NCBI RefSeq assembly: GCF_000202635.1
Contig: NC_015125.1
Coordinates: forward strand, 3,844,001-3,908,000
Length of the DNA stretch: 64,000 nt
Reading direction: 5' to 3'
Origin: Microbacterium testaceum StLB037
Lineage (GTDB): Bacteria; Actinomycetota; Actinomycetes; Actinomycetales; Microbacteriaceae
Under the pieces are notes generated by a model. The model was not told the DNA's origin, ran no database searches, and saw nothing but the letters and a program-made list of their open reading frames with translations. Positions 41,199 through 49,783 of the stretch are shown piece after piece. Every line of letters starts with the position of its first letter. Position 1 is the stretch's first letter. The position numbers and the translations under genes were made by a program.

Positions 41199-41250
41199 AC
41201 CCGAGGACATGCACGGAAGCCCGGATCAGGGGCGCAGTTCACCCTGTTCT

Positions 41251-42216
41251 TCAGCCGGCGTATTGCGCGAGACCGGCGGCCGCCCAGGCCGCGGCCGCCC
41301 GTCGCGCCCCCTCCGGCTGGAGCAGTTCGACGTCGCCGCCCCGCCGTGCCGCGAGTCGCTTGAGACTCTGCTCATCGGCGAGGCGGAGCGACGCGATGGA
41401 GGCGTCGCCGTCGTCGACGATGTCGGCGCGCTCGAGGTAGTCGGCGAGCAGCGGCGCCACCTCGCGGGGGAACCGGAAGCGGGCGACGACGTCGTCATCG
41501 GCCGGCGCGAAGAGCTCGGGGACCGGATCGGCGCCGTGTTCGGCGGGGATGTCGGTCAGCTCGGGATCGCTCACGCGGTCCAGGTGGAAGGTGCGGACGG
41601 CTTGCCGCGTGTGACACCACCCCTGGAGATACCACTGGTCGTTGGCGATGTGGACCTTGATCGGGTCGACCGTCCGCAGCGTGGGCCCGGCGCCCGGGGC
41701 GCGGTAGGTGAAGCTGACGGCGACCCGGGCGCGGAGCGCCCGATCCACGACCTCGCGCACCCCGTCGACCGGTCCCGGTGCGACGATGACCGCGGGCGGC
41801 GCGGAGGAGGCCCCGCGTGCGAGCTTCGCGAGCAGTCCCGTGACGAGCTCGTTGTCGGCGACACCGGGCAGGGTGCGCGCAAGCTGGAGTCCAGCCAGGA
41901 GGGCCGCCGCCTCGCGCGCGGTGAGACGCGGGGATCGCTCGAGCCCGACGGTGTTGGTCATCGCGATGATGTCTTCGCGCTCGAGCAGATCCCAGTCGAT
42001 GTCGAACAGCTCGTTCGGCAGCTGCCAGTAGCCGCGTTCGCCCGGAAGGCCGATCACCGTCAACCGCTCGACCATCGCGCGCATCTGGGCGGGCGTGACG
42101 TCGAACTCGTTCGCGGCCTCGGTGACCGAGACCTCGCCCTTGCCGATGAGGTACGGCACGAGCTGCAGGAGCAGAGCGGCGCGATCCAGCGCCTGAAGGG
42201 GACGTTCGAGACTCAC
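41251..42216 (-). CDS. pafC: WYL-domain regulator PafC
   Basis: 321 residues. An N-terminal winged helix (LQLVPYLIGKGEVSVTEAANEFDVTPAQMRAMVERL) precedes a WYL domain (FTYRAPGAGPTLRTVDPIKVHIANDQWYLQGWCH) and a C-terminal extension. PafB and PafC form a heterodimer that switches on the LexA-independent DNA damage response in mycobacteria, probably sensing ssDNA through WYL. The GTG start overlaps the pafB stop (GTGA), so the two subunits are made in step. Confidence 0.93.
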   Translation of the reverse strand: MSLERPLQALDRAALLLQLVPYLIGKGEVSVTEAANEFDVTPAQMRAMVERLTVIGLPGERGYWQLPNELFDIDWDLLEREDIIAMTNTVGLERSPRLTAREAAALLAGLQLARTLPGVADNELVTGLLAKLARGASSAPPAVIVAPGPVDGVREVVDRALRARVAVSFTYRAPGAGPTLRTVDPIKVHIANDQWYLQGWCHTRQAVRTFHLDRVSDPELTDIPAEHGADPVPELFAPADDDVVARFRFPREVAPLLADYLERADIVDDGDASIASLRLADEQSLKRLAARRGGDVELLQPEGARRAAAAWAAAGLAQYAG

Positions 42217-43205
42217 GCGGCACCCCCGTGGAGGACGAGGGTGGCCTCGAGTCGGCGGATCACTTCGTCGCGCAGGCTCGACGGTTCGACCACGCGGACC
42301 TCGGGCCCGTACGACGCCAGCTCATCCGCGAACACGTGTAGATCGACGTAGGGCACGACGACCCCCTGGGGCGCGGGCAGGGCCCGGCGTGCGAGCCGGA
42401 GGGACGCCTCAGTCCCCGGGTGCACCTCGAGAAGAGCTCGCTGGCGGTCGGCCACCTCTGCCAGCCCGGCGAGAGCGCGCTCTCCGGCTCCGACGCGGAG
42501 CGCCGACGGGAACTTCTCCCGCGTCAGGGTCACGTCGCCCACGACCCGGGGCAGGAGAAACGTGCGATCGGCATCCATCGTCAGATCGAAACCGAAGACG
42601 TGCCAGCGCGCCTCGTATTCGACGAGGGCCAGGGGCCGGATCCGTCGCTCGCGCGGGCGCGGCTCTCCCGGGCGCAGGTAGGAGAACGTCACCACGCGGC
42701 ACTCCTCGATCGCCCTCTGGAAAGCCGGGAACGATGCGTCACGGACCCGGATGCGGGGGGCGTAGCCAATGATCGGCTCGTCGACGGGAATCCCCAGGGC
42801 GCGGATCTTGCGAAGCCCGCTCCGCGCGTCCGCGGAGAGCGACTCCGTCCCCCACACGTCGCCGGCGATGTTGAGCAGGGCGATCTCCGCCGGGCTGAAG
42901 GAGATGTCCTCCGGCAGCGCGTACTCCGCGGTGGGGACGCGGTAACGGGCTTCGCGCAGGTCGTCGGGATCGGCCCGCTCACCGATCGTCTCGATCGGGA
43001 TGCCGAGACCGCGAAGGTTCTCTTTGTCGCGCTCGAACATCTTCTCGAGCGCGTCCTTCGACGCCCCCGCCTCGAGTTGCTCGCGATACCCCGCGACCGA
43101 CGAGAGAATCGTCTCCTTCGTCAGCCCCTGCTCCGTCGCCATGAGGGCGACCACGAGGTTGACCAGTCGCTCCTCGGGAGCGCTTCTGGAGGTGGTGGCG
43201 GGCAC
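42213..43205 (-). CDS. pafB: WYL-domain regulator PafB
   Basis: 330 residues. N-terminal helix-turn-helix (ERLVNLVVALMATEQGLTKETILSSVAGY), WYL domain (VTFSYLRPGEPRPRERRIRPLALVEYEARWHVFGFDL) and C-terminal WCX-like region. It is the partner of PafC, named for the Pup ligase gene it usually follows, which is absent here; its DNA damage role does not need the proteasome. The GTG start lies six bases after a TAGGAT -10 box. Confidence 0.93.
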   Translation of the reverse strand: MPATTSRSAPEERLVNLVVALMATEQGLTKETILSSVAGYREQLEAGASKDALEKMFERDKENLRGLGIPIETIGERADPDDLREARYRVPTAEYALPEDISFSPAEIALLNIAGDVWGTESLSADARSGLRKIRALGIPVDEPIIGYAPRIRVRDASFPAFQRAIEECRVVTFSYLRPGEPRPRERRIRPLALVEYEARWHVFGFDLTMDADRTFLLPRVVGDVTLTREKFPSALRVGAGERALAGLAEVADRQRALLEVHPGTEASLRLARRALPAPQGVVVPYVDLHVFADELASYGPEVRVVEPSSLRDEVIRRLEATLVLHGGAA

Positions 43206-43211
43206 CCGCCC

Positions 43212-43217
43212 ATCCTA
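43212..43217 (-). promoter_or_regulatory. Leaderless -10 box (TAGGAT) of pafBC
   Basis: Minus-strand TAGGAT, six bases (GGGCGG), then GTG at 43205. Confidence 0.55.
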
Positions 43218-43316
43218 GGCGCGGCGGAGGCGCCGGTCCCTCCCCGCGGAGCGACCGGGCGTCGTCACGGGGCGACGGCAGGCGATCGGGCCCGCCCACA
43301 GGCCCCCGACGTCAGG

Positions 43317-44267
43317 TCAGCCGACCGTGCCGAGAATGTCGACGACGTAGACGAGGGCCTTGTCGGCCGGCGCGCGCAGCGCCTGCTGGTCGGCCGAGGT
43401 CTGGTCTGCGGGAACCACGACGAGGACCTGCGATCCCACCGTCTGACCCTCGAGCGCCGAGGCCAGGGAGGGCGGCAGCTGAGACGCGGTCGCCTGACCG
43501 GGAGCGCCGGTCTCCCACGTGGAGAAGAAGGTGGTCTTGGCGCCCCACGCGACACCGACGAGGTGGATCATGGCGCTGGAGTTCGCCGTCAGCACCTCGC
43601 CGTCGCCCTTCTTGAGCGTCTCGGTGCGCACGTCGGTCGGCGCATCGTTCTGCGGGAAGGAGACACCGGGCTGGCCGCTGGGGGCGCGCACCACCGACGG
43701 CATGCCGGTTCCGGTGTTGAACTGCTCGACGCCGTCGGCGGCGGGCAGGAACACCTTGCGCACATCGAAGACGAACACCGCCGGTGCGCCCGCGGTGAGC
43801 CCGAAGCCCTGCGCCTGCTCGGCGGGGATCTTGTCGCTCGGAACGGCGACGGCGACACGCGACCCCTCGGCCGCGCACTGCAGGAGCTCCCCCACGCCCG
43901 GGACGCTCTTCTCGAGCGCGAGCAGGGTGAGCGGCCGCGAGAAGTCGGCCGCATACGGGGTGGCGATCGCCGTCTCACCCGTGGCGGCGTTGAGCACCGT
44001 CACGTCGAGGAACGCCTGCTGGCCCTCCTCGGTCAGTTTCTCGCCCTCGCCCTGGACGAGCGTGTCGACAGCCGTCTGGGTCGGCAGGTACGGGCTGCGC
44101 AGGTTCACGGTGGGCGCGGTGCCGACGTCGCCGGTCGCCGAGATCGCCGCGGACAGCGCGGGATCCGCCGTCGGGGTGGGGCATGAGGCTCCGGCGGAGG
44201 CGGAGCAACCGACGAGACCGAATCCGGCGAGGGCGGTCACGGCGACGAAGGCGGGAAGTCTGCGCAC
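43317..44267 (-). CDS. FKBP-type peptidyl-prolyl isomerase lipoprotein
   Basis: 316 residues. Lipoprotein signal with lipobox LVGC (C21) places it on the outer face of the membrane. Two FKBP-like halves are visible: a degenerate first (DTLVQGEGEKLTEEGQQAFLDVTV ... GVGELLQCAAEGSRVAV) and a second (VRTETLKKGDGEVLTANSSAMIHLVGVAWG ... GSQVLVVVPADQ). It would fold exported proteins. This gene type usually sits between pafA and pafB; here it keeps that place without pafA. Confidence 0.88.
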   Translation of the reverse strand: MRRLPAFVAVTALAGFGLVGCSASAGASCPTPTADPALSAAISATGDVGTAPTVNLRSPYLPTQTAVDTLVQGEGEKLTEEGQQAFLDVTVLNAATGETAIATPYAADFSRPLTLLALEKSVPGVGELLQCAAEGSRVAVAVPSDKIPAEQAQGFGLTAGAPAVFVFDVRKVFLPAADGVEQFNTGTGMPSVVRAPSGQPGVSFPQNDAPTDVRTETLKKGDGEVLTANSSAMIHLVGVAWGAKTTFFSTWETGAPGQATASQLPPSLASALEGQTVGSQVLVVVPADQTSADQQALRAPADKALVYVVDILGTVG

Positions 44268-44273
44268 CGGAAC

Positions 44274-44279
44274 AGTTTA
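44274..44279 (-). promoter_or_regulatory. Leaderless -10 box (TAAACT) overlapping the trmI stop
   Basis: Minus-strand TAAACT begins with the trmI stop codon TAA (44279-44277). Six bases (GTTCCG) then lead to the FKBP GTG at 44267. One short sequence ends one gene and promotes the next. Confidence 0.55.
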
Positions 44280-45302
44280 GGGCGTCGCGTCCGATGAATC
44301 CGCCGAGGGCGCCGGGAGATCCTGGCGCTGACGCACCCCGTCGGCCGCCTTCTGCGCTTCGCGCACGCGCTTACGGAGGTTCTTGTCGGTGATCTCGCGA
44401 TCGCCGACGGCACCCGGGGTCCAGAGCTCCACGTCTTCGTCGCCGTAGCTCGACTTCGACGCGCGACGCTTGACCTCCGGCGGCACCGCTCCCGGGGCGA
44501 GGCGCCGAGCCGTGAGAAGGAAACCGGTGTGCGCGATCATCCGGTGATCGGGTCGGACGGCGAGCCCCTCGACGTGCCACCCGCGGACCATCGTCTCGGA
44601 GGCATCCGGATCGGTGAAGAGACCTGTCGCGCGGATGTACTCGGCGACGCGGCTGAGCTGCGTGGCGGTCGCGACGTAGCAGAGCACCACGCCGCCGGGC
44701 GTGAGGGCGTCGGCGGCGACGTCGATGCACTCCCACGGGGCGAGCATGTCGAGCACGACCCGATCGACCGAGCCGGGCTCGACGGCGCTCGGAAGGCTCT
44801 CGACGAGGTCGCCGACGACCACGTCCCAGGTCGCGGGCGTGCCGCCGAGGAAGGTCTCGACGTTGGCGCGGGCGACGTCGGCGAACTCCTCCCGACGCTC
44901 GAACGACACGAGGCGACCCGCGGGCCCGATGGCCCGGAGCAGCCAGAGCGACAGGGCACCCGACCCGACGCCGGCCTCGACGACCGTCGCGCCGGGGAAG
45001 ATGTCGGCGGCGGAGAGGATCTGCGCCGCATCCTTCGGGTAGACGATCGCCGCGCCGCGGGGCATCGACATCACGAAGTCGCGCAGGAGGGGGCGAAGGG
45101 CCAGGTACTCGTGGCCCGAGCTGTTCGTCACGACGCTGCCGTCGGGCTCGCCCACGAGCAACGAGTGCTTGAGCACGCCGTTGTGCGTGTGCAGCTCGCC
45201 GTCCTCGCGCAGCGTGATCGTGTGCAGGCGACCCTTCGGGCCGGTCAGCTGCACGCGATCGCCGACCCGGAAGGGTCCGCTCAGGTGCGGTGTCTCACTC
45301 AT
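44277..45302 (-). CDS. trmI: tRNA (adenine-58-N1)-methyltransferase TrmI
   Basis: Makes m1A58 in the T loop of tRNAs. 341 residues. N-terminal beta domain (FRVGDRVQLTGPKGRLHTITL), then a Rossmann methyltransferase with the SAM motif VVEAGVGSGALSLWLLRAIG and the following acidic FERREEF. Active-site context is LDMLAPWECID. A basic/acidic C-terminal tail of about 50 residues is low-complexity. The ATG overlaps the HAD gene stop (ATGA). In many actinobacteria arc (mpa) lies near this gene. Confidence 0.94.
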   Translation of the reverse strand: MSETPHLSGPFRVGDRVQLTGPKGRLHTITLREDGELHTHNGVLKHSLLVGEPDGSVVTNSSGHEYLALRPLLRDFVMSMPRGAAIVYPKDAAQILSAADIFPGATVVEAGVGSGALSLWLLRAIGPAGRLVSFERREEFADVARANVETFLGGTPATWDVVVGDLVESLPSAVEPGSVDRVVLDMLAPWECIDVAADALTPGGVVLCYVATATQLSRVAEYIRATGLFTDPDASETMVRGWHVEGLAVRPDHRMIAHTGFLLTARRLAPGAVPPEVKRRASKSSYGDEDVELWTPGAVGDREITDKNLRKRVREAQKAADGVRQRQDLPAPSADSSDATP

Positions 45303-46015
45303 CGGGTCTCCTGCGGGGTCGTGATCGAAGGGGTGGGGATGCCGGGGGCGACGAGCCGCGCCGCGTGCAGCGCGCGCAGGTCGGCGATCGTGCGGCCCTC
45401 GAGGCTCGGCCACAGGGCGTCGGCCCCCAGACCGTCCAGGGGGACCATGAGAGGGACGCCGAGCGTGACGGCACCGCTGGCGATCGCGGAGCGGAGCCCG
45501 TTGGGCGAATCCTCGATGGCCACCGTGTCGGCGATGTCGACGCCGAGGGCGGCGCACGCCTGCAGGTAGGGATCCGGGTGGGGTTTCGGGCGCTCCACGT
45601 CGTCACCGGCCACGACGACGTCGAACGCCGGGAAGTCGATCAGCTCGGTGACCGAGAGCGCCATGCGCCGCATGGACATCGTCACGAGAGCGGTCTTCAC
45701 CCCGTGGGCCCGCAGGTCCGCGAGAAGCTCACGGGCACCGGGACGGAAGGGCACCCCCTGGACCGCGAGCTGACGCAGCACCTCGTCGGTGAGGTACGAG
45801 ATGATCTCGTCGACCCCCCACGGAACCCCGGCATTCTGCAGAAGACGCGCCGAGTCCTCGAGGGCGAGGCCCACCATGCCGAGCGCCTGCTCGTGGGACC
45901 AGGTGCCCCCGAAGCGCTCGACGAGGGGGGTCTCGGCCGCCATCCAGAACGGTTCCGTGTCGACGAGCGTGCCGTCCATGTCCCACAGGACGGCGGCGGG
46001 CGGGGAAGAAGTCAT
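45299..46015 (-). CDS. HAD-superfamily phosphatase/phosphomutase-like
   Basis: 238 residues. HAD motif I is LWDMDGTLVDTE with nucleophile Asp, motif II TALVTMS, and motif III with VAGDDVERPKPHPDPYLQA (Lys) and IEDSPNGLRSA. An alpha-helical C1 cap lies between motifs I and II. It may dephosphorylate small sugars or act as a beta-phosphoglucomutase-like enzyme; the substrate cannot be told. The ATG at 46015 follows a TACGAT leaderless box. It is the first gene of an operon with trmI. Confidence 0.9.
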   Translation of the reverse strand: MTSSPPAAVLWDMDGTLVDTEPFWMAAETPLVERFGGTWSHEQALGMVGLALEDSARLLQNAGVPWGVDEIISYLTDEVLRQLAVQGVPFRPGARELLADLRAHGVKTALVTMSMRRMALSVTELIDFPAFDVVVAGDDVERPKPHPDPYLQACAALGVDIADTVAIEDSPNGLRSAIASGAVTLGVPLMVPLDGLGADALWPSLEGRTIADLRALHAARLVAPGIPTPSITTPQETR

Positions 46016-46021
46016 CGTTCG

Positions 46022-46027
46022 ATCGTA
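46022..46027 (-). promoter_or_regulatory. Leaderless -10 box (TACGAT) of the HAD-trmI operon
   Basis: Minus-strand TACGAT, six bases (CGAACG), then ATG at 46015. Confidence 0.5.
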
Positions 46028-46111
46028 TCCAGGGCGCCGTCCCCCGCCGCTCCCCGCCTGGTGCATGCGCCTATCCTGGAACCCAGCCCTTCCCGGGGCA
46101 GAGGAGGTCGC

Positions 46112-46978
46112 GTGGACGCACTGGGTCGCCGGATCATCGTCGCCGCTTTCGACGGCTGGAACGACGCCGGAGAGGCGGCGTCCGCCGCCGCGGCTCTGCT
46201 GCGCGCTGACACCGAGTACGAAGTGGTGCACGCGGTCGACCCCGAGCTGTACTTCGACTATCAGTACACGCGTCCGCAGATCGGTCTGGATGCCGAGGGC
46301 CACCGCACACTCACCTGGCCCGAGGCGCGGCTCCTGCGCCCGACGCAGCGATCCGACGACGCGGAGATCTGGCTGCTCGTCGGGGTCGAGCCGGCACGCG
46401 CGTGGCAGGCTTTCGCCGCGGAGTTCATCGACGTCGCCCTTCGGGAAGACGTGACCGGGTTCGTCGCCCTCGGCTCGATGATGTCCGACGTCCCGCACAC
46501 GCGCCCGATCTCGGTCTTCGCGGGCAGCGACAACGAAGGTGTCCGCCAGGCCCTCGATCTCGAGCGGAGCCTGTACGAGGGCCCCGTCGGCATCCTGAGT
46601 GCGATCGGCCATGCGGCCGAGGGCGTCGGCATCCCGACCGCCAGCCTGTGGGCGAGCGTGCCGCACTATGTCGCGGGCCACACGCCCTCCCCGAAGGCCA
46701 CCCTCGCGCTTCTGGACCGCCTGCAGTCCCTCACCGGCATCGAGGTGCCGCGTGGCGAGCTCGCCGCCGAGGCGGTGGCCTGGGAGGCCTCGATCGACGC
46801 GGCTGCCGCCGACGACGAGGAGATGAGCGACTACATCCGCCAGCTCGAGCAGACGCGGGACACCTGGGACTCGCCCGAGGCGTCCGGTGACGCGATCGCG
46901 CAGGAGTTCGAACGCTACCTCCGGCGCGGCGGAGACGGGCCGAGCAAGCCCGGCCGCGACGACCCGCCGCGTCGCTGA
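46112..46978 (+). CDS. PAC2 family protein
   Basis: 288 residues. PAC2 (proteasome assembly chaperone 2-like) fold: IIVAAFDGWNDAGEAASAAA at the N-terminus, VALGSMMSDVPHTRP in the middle and GVGIPTASLWASVPHYV later. An acidic C-terminal helix (SIDAAAADDEEMSDYIRQLE) follows. Bacterial members are conserved in Actinobacteria, but their role is not settled. The GTG has GAGGAGG four bases upstream. It stands divergent from the HAD-trmI operon, which borders a locus that seems to have lost its proteasome genes. Confidence 0.9.
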   Translation: MDALGRRIIVAAFDGWNDAGEAASAAAALLRADTEYEVVHAVDPELYFDYQYTRPQIGLDAEGHRTLTWPEARLLRPTQRSDDAEIWLLVGVEPARAWQAFAAEFIDVALREDVTGFVALGSMMSDVPHTRPISVFAGSDNEGVRQALDLERSLYEGPVGILSAIGHAAEGVGIPTASLWASVPHYVAGHTPSPKATLALLDRLQSLTGIEVPRGELAAEAVAWEASIDAAAADDEEMSDYIRQLEQTRDTWDSPEASGDAIAQEFERYLRRGGDGPSKPGRDDPPRR

Positions 46979-46998
46979 GCTCAGCCGCGTCGGGGGCC

Positions 46999-47169
46999 GG
47001 TCCCTTCGACGGGCTCAGGGACCGCGCGCGCCGCGGCCACGGTAGGCCCCGCCGGTCCCTTCGACGGGCTCAGGGACCACCCGCGCCACGGGCACCGCAG
47101 TCCCCGACCGGTTCCTTCGACGGGCTCAGGGACCACCCGCACCAGGGGGCTGAGCTCGTCGAAGCCCCC
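46999..47169. repeat. Cluster of four palindromic repeat elements
   Basis: Three copies in one orientation (46999-47023, 47054-47078, 47110-47134) about 55 bases apart and one inverted (47145-47169). The core TCGACGGGCTC, or its complement GAGCTCGTCGA, is kept while arms change in pairs: GGTCCCT/AGGGACC, GGTTCCT/AGGGACC and GGGGGCT/AGCCCCC. Open frames through such elements give VPEPVEG-type peptides that are not real proteins. It fills the gap between convergent PAC2 and uppP genes. Confidence 0.88.
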
Positions 47170-47176
47170 GGAAACG

Positions 47177-47212
47177 ACGACGGCGCCGCCCCGAGAGGGA
47201 CGACGCCGTCGT
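47177..47212. terminator. Hairpin upstream of the uppP end
   Basis: Arms ACGACGGCG (47177-47185) and CGCCGTCGT (47204-47212) with an 18-base loop, between the PAC2 repeat cluster and the uppP stop. It may end uppP transcription (minus strand). Confidence 0.4.
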
Positions 47213-47223
47213 GGCATCCGGGA

Positions 47224-48072
47224 TCAGCTGGTGATGATCGTCGACACGGCGGGGATCACGCCGAGGGACAGCAGGACGATGAGCAGGACGCCCAGCGCCA
47301 CGCGGTAGATCACGAACGGCAGGAAGCTGCCGCGCTTGAGGTACTGCATGAGGAAGGCGATCACGAGGTAGCCGACCACGAACGCGATCACGGTCGCGAT
47401 GGCCGTCTCACCGAGGTTGTAGGGGCCGGTGCCCTCGTCGAAGCTCTTGTAGAGCTCGTACAGACCGCTCGCGAACACCGCCGGCACGGCGAGCAGGAAC
47501 GAGTACTCCGCCGCGGCGGTGCGCTTGTAGCCGAGCGCGCGGCCGAGGGTCGTGGTCGCCCCCGAGCGCGAGACGCCCGGGACCAGGGCCAGGGCTTGCG
47601 CGAAACCGAAGGCGAAACCGTGGCCCACGGTGAGGTCTTCGAGGTCGCGGCGACGCTTGCCGTAGTGGTCGGCGACACCGAGCAGGATGCCGAAGACGAT
47701 CAGCACGATCGCCGTGATCCACAGGCTCCGGAAGTTGTCGCGGATGAGGCTCTGCAGGAGGAAGCCCAGCACGCCGATCGGGACGGTGCCGATGATGATG
47801 TACCAGCCCATGCGGGCATCAGGATCGTTGCGCGGAACGCGGCCGGTCAGGGACTGGAACCACCGCGAGAGCACCCGCGCGATCTTCTTGCGGAAGTACA
47901 GCAGCACCGCGAGCTCCGTGCCGATCTGGGTGATGGCGGTGAACGTCGCACCGGGGTCGGTCTGCGACGGGAGGAACTCGCCCACGATGCGCAGGTGGGC
48001 GCTGGAGGAGATGGGGAGGAACTCGGTGAGGCCCTGAACGAGCCCCAGGATGATGACCTCGAAGATATGCAT
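47224..48072 (-). CDS. uppP: Undecaprenyl-diphosphatase UppP (BacA)
   Basis: Recycles undecaprenyl diphosphate to the lipid carrier for peptidoglycan and other wall polymers; confers bacitracin tolerance. 282 residues with about eight transmembrane helices. The two signature boxes are [17 protein letters not shown] (active-site Glu) and [19 protein letters not shown] (active-site Arg/Ser). AAGGAC precedes the ATG. It starts eight bases after the M20 peptidase stop, so the two share a transcript. Confidence 0.96.
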   Translation of the reverse strand: MHIFEVIILGLVQGLTEFLPISSSAHLRIVGEFLPSQTDPGATFTAITQIGTELAVLLYFRKKIARVLSRWFQSLTGRVPRNDPDARMGWYIIIGTVPIGVLGFLLQSLIRDNFRSLWITAIVLIVFGILLGVADHYGKRRRDLEDLTVGHGFAFGFAQALALVPGVSRSGATTTLGRALGYKRTAAAEYSFLLAVPAVFASGLYELYKSFDEGTGPYNLGETAIATVIAFVVGYLVIAFLMQYLKRGSFLPFVIYRVALGVLLIVLLSLGVIPAVSTIITS

Positions 48073-48080
48073 TCGGTCCT

Positions 48081-49382
48081 TCAGTACGTTCGGATGAGGT
48101 CGGCGAGGACTCGTCGACCGAACTCGAGCGCGTCGACGGGGACGCGCTCGTCGACACCGTGGAACATCCCGGTGAAGTCGAGGTCGGCCGGGAGTCGCAA
48201 CGGCGCGAACCCGTAACCGGAGATTCCGAGGCCCGCGAGGGCCTTGTTGTCGGTGCCGCCGCCCATCAGGTAGGGAACGACCGGCACGCCGGGGTCGTGA
48301 CGGTCGAGCTGCGCCACCATCGCGTCGACGAGATCACCCGAGAACGGCACCTCGAGACCGATGTCGGTGTGGACGACCTCGATCTCGACGTGGGGTCCCA
48401 CGATGCGCCGGATGTCGGCGAGGGCCGCTTCCTCGGTACCCGGGAGGACCCGCACGTCGATGAGCGCCTCGGCGCGGTCGGGGATCACGTTGTGCTTGTA
48501 CCCGGCGGTCAGGCCCGTCGGGTTGGTCGTCGTCCGCAGCGTCGAGCGGATGAAGCTGGATGCCGCACCGGTGCGCAGCGCGAGCGCGTCGGGATCACCC
48601 GCGTCGTCACCCGTGATCTCGGCGAGACCGGCCAGCAGCTTCGCGGTCGTGTCGGTCAGCCGGACGGGCCACTGCGTGCGGCCGAGAGCGGCGACCGCCT
48701 CGGCGAGAGCCGTGACGGCGTTGTCGGGGTGCAGCCCACTGCCGTGCCCCGCACGACCGCGCGCGATCAGCTTGATCCAGATGAGGGCCTTCTCCCCCAC
48801 CTGCAACAGGTAGGCACGACGGTCTCCGACCGCGATGGAGTAGCCGCCGACCTCGCTGATGGCCTCGGTCGCGCCGCGGAACCAGTGGGCCCGATCCTTG
48901 ACGACCAGCGCGGAGCCCTCGACGCCGCCGTTCTCCTCGTCGGCGAAGAAGGTGACGATGATGTCGCGCGCGGGCTGCTCCCCCGCGCGCAGGACGTCGG
49001 CGACGGCGGTGAGGATCATGGCATCCATGTCCTTCATGTCGACCGCTCCACGGCCCCACAGGATGCCGTCGCGGATCTCGCCCGCGAACGGGTCGACGCT
49101 CCAGTCCTCGGCGACGGCGGGCACGACGTCGAGGTGGCCGTGCAGGATCAGCGCGGGCTTGTCGGGGTTGCGGCCGGGGACGCGGGCGCACACGTTCGTG
49201 CGCCGGGCGACGGGCTCGTAGTACTCGGTCGCGAGACCCAACTCCTCGAGGTAGGCGCCGACGTACTCGGCGGCCTCGCGTTCGCCGTTCGAGCGTCCAC
49301 CGCCGTAGTTCGAGGTATCGAACCGGATGAGGTCGGACGCCACGCGGGCGACCTCGGGTACGTCGTTCTCGAGCTCGGGCAT
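48081..49382 (-). CDS. M20 family metallopeptidase/deacylase
   Basis: 433 residues, di-zinc exopeptidase. The metal ligands are in [26 protein letters not shown] and the C-terminal [10 protein letters not shown] region. A dimerisation/lid domain interrupts the catalytic one at [17 protein letters not shown]. It resembles the ArgE/DapE/CPG2-like group, but the substrate cannot be told. ATG 49382 sits seven bases after TACCGT on the minus strand; GTG 49388 would add two residues. It leads an operon with uppP. Confidence 0.9.
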   Translation of the reverse strand: MPELENDVPEVARVASDLIRFDTSNYGGGRSNGEREAAEYVGAYLEELGLATEYYEPVARRTNVCARVPGRNPDKPALILHGHLDVVPAVAEDWSVDPFAGEIRDGILWGRGAVDMKDMDAMILTAVADVLRAGEQPARDIIVTFFADEENGGVEGSALVVKDRAHWFRGATEAISEVGGYSIAVGDRRAYLLQVGEKALIWIKLIARGRAGHGSGLHPDNAVTALAEAVAALGRTQWPVRLTDTTAKLLAGLAEITGDDAGDPDALALRTGAASSFIRSTLRTTTNPTGLTAGYKHNVIPDRAEALIDVRVLPGTEEAALADIRRIVGPHVEIEVVHTDIGLEVPFSGDLVDAMVAQLDRHDPGVPVVPYLMGGGTDNKALAGLGISGYGFAPLRLPADLDFTGMFHGVDERVPVDALEFGRRVLADLIRTY

Positions 49383-49389
49383 GCGCACT

Positions 49390-49395
49390 ACGGTA
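49390..49395 (-). promoter_or_regulatory. Leaderless -10 box (TACCGT) of the M20-uppP operon
   Basis: Minus-strand TACCGT, seven bases, then ATG at 49382. Confidence 0.4.
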
Positions 49396-49554
49396 CCCGG
49401 GGGCGCGAGGCCCCTCCGTCGTGTGTCGCCGTGCGGCGGACCTCACCGACCCTCCGCGCTCGGCGAGCCGCGCCCGGGGTGCAGCGTCGGTTCGAGAGAG
49501 CGCTCCGGTCGTGGTAATGTCGTTCCTCGTTGCGAAAGTGACAAACACCCAGAT

Positions 49555-49640
49555 GCGCGGGTGGCGGAATAGGTAGACGCGCTAGCTTGAGGTGCTAGTG
49601 CCCGTATTAGGGCGTGGGGGTTCAAGTCCCCCCTCGCGCA
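49555..49640 (+). tRNA. tRNA-Leu (anticodon GAG)
   Basis: An 86-base class II tRNA. The acceptor GCGCGGG (49555-49561) pairs with CTCGCGC (49633-49639, one G-T), discriminator A at 49640. The anticodon stem CTAGC/GCTAG holds loop TTGAGGT, anticodon GAG, reading CUC and CUU. A long variable arm and T arm GGGGG-TTCAAGT-CCCCC follow. CCA is not encoded. Confidence 0.95.
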
Positions 49641-49644
49641 CAGA

Positions 49645-49680
49645 GAGAAAGACCCCCGGGTTCGCCCGGGGGTCTTTCTC
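49645..49680 (+). terminator. Intrinsic terminator of tRNA-Leu(GAG)
   Basis: A perfect 16-bp stem (49645-49660 with 49665-49680) with the stable tetraloop TTCG and a short T-run (GTTT), four bases after the tRNA. Confidence 0.85.
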
Positions 49681-49771
49681 GTTTCCGGGTGGGTTGGCGG
49701 GCGGCTCCGCGCCCGGAGCGTCGCCTCGCAAACCGTGACACCTCAGAAACACCCGCGTGACAACGCCCGCC

Positions 49772-49777
49772 TAGCGT
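49772..49777 (+). promoter_or_regulatory. Leaderless -10 box (TAGCGT) of the 2OG oxygenase
   Basis: TAGCGT, six bases (CGGAGC), then ATG at 49784. Confidence 0.5.
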
Positions 49778-49783
49778 CGGAGC

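Noticed and set aside
46981..47217. Small minus-strand ORF with VPEPVEG peptides
   Set aside because: It is the translation of palindromic repeat elements, found in many actinobacterial genomes, and has no ribosome site or gene context.
49555..49680. Prophage or island insertion at tRNA-Leu(GAG)
   Set aside because: The tRNA is followed directly by its terminator and a housekeeping-like gene; no integrase or repeated tRNA 3' end is seen.
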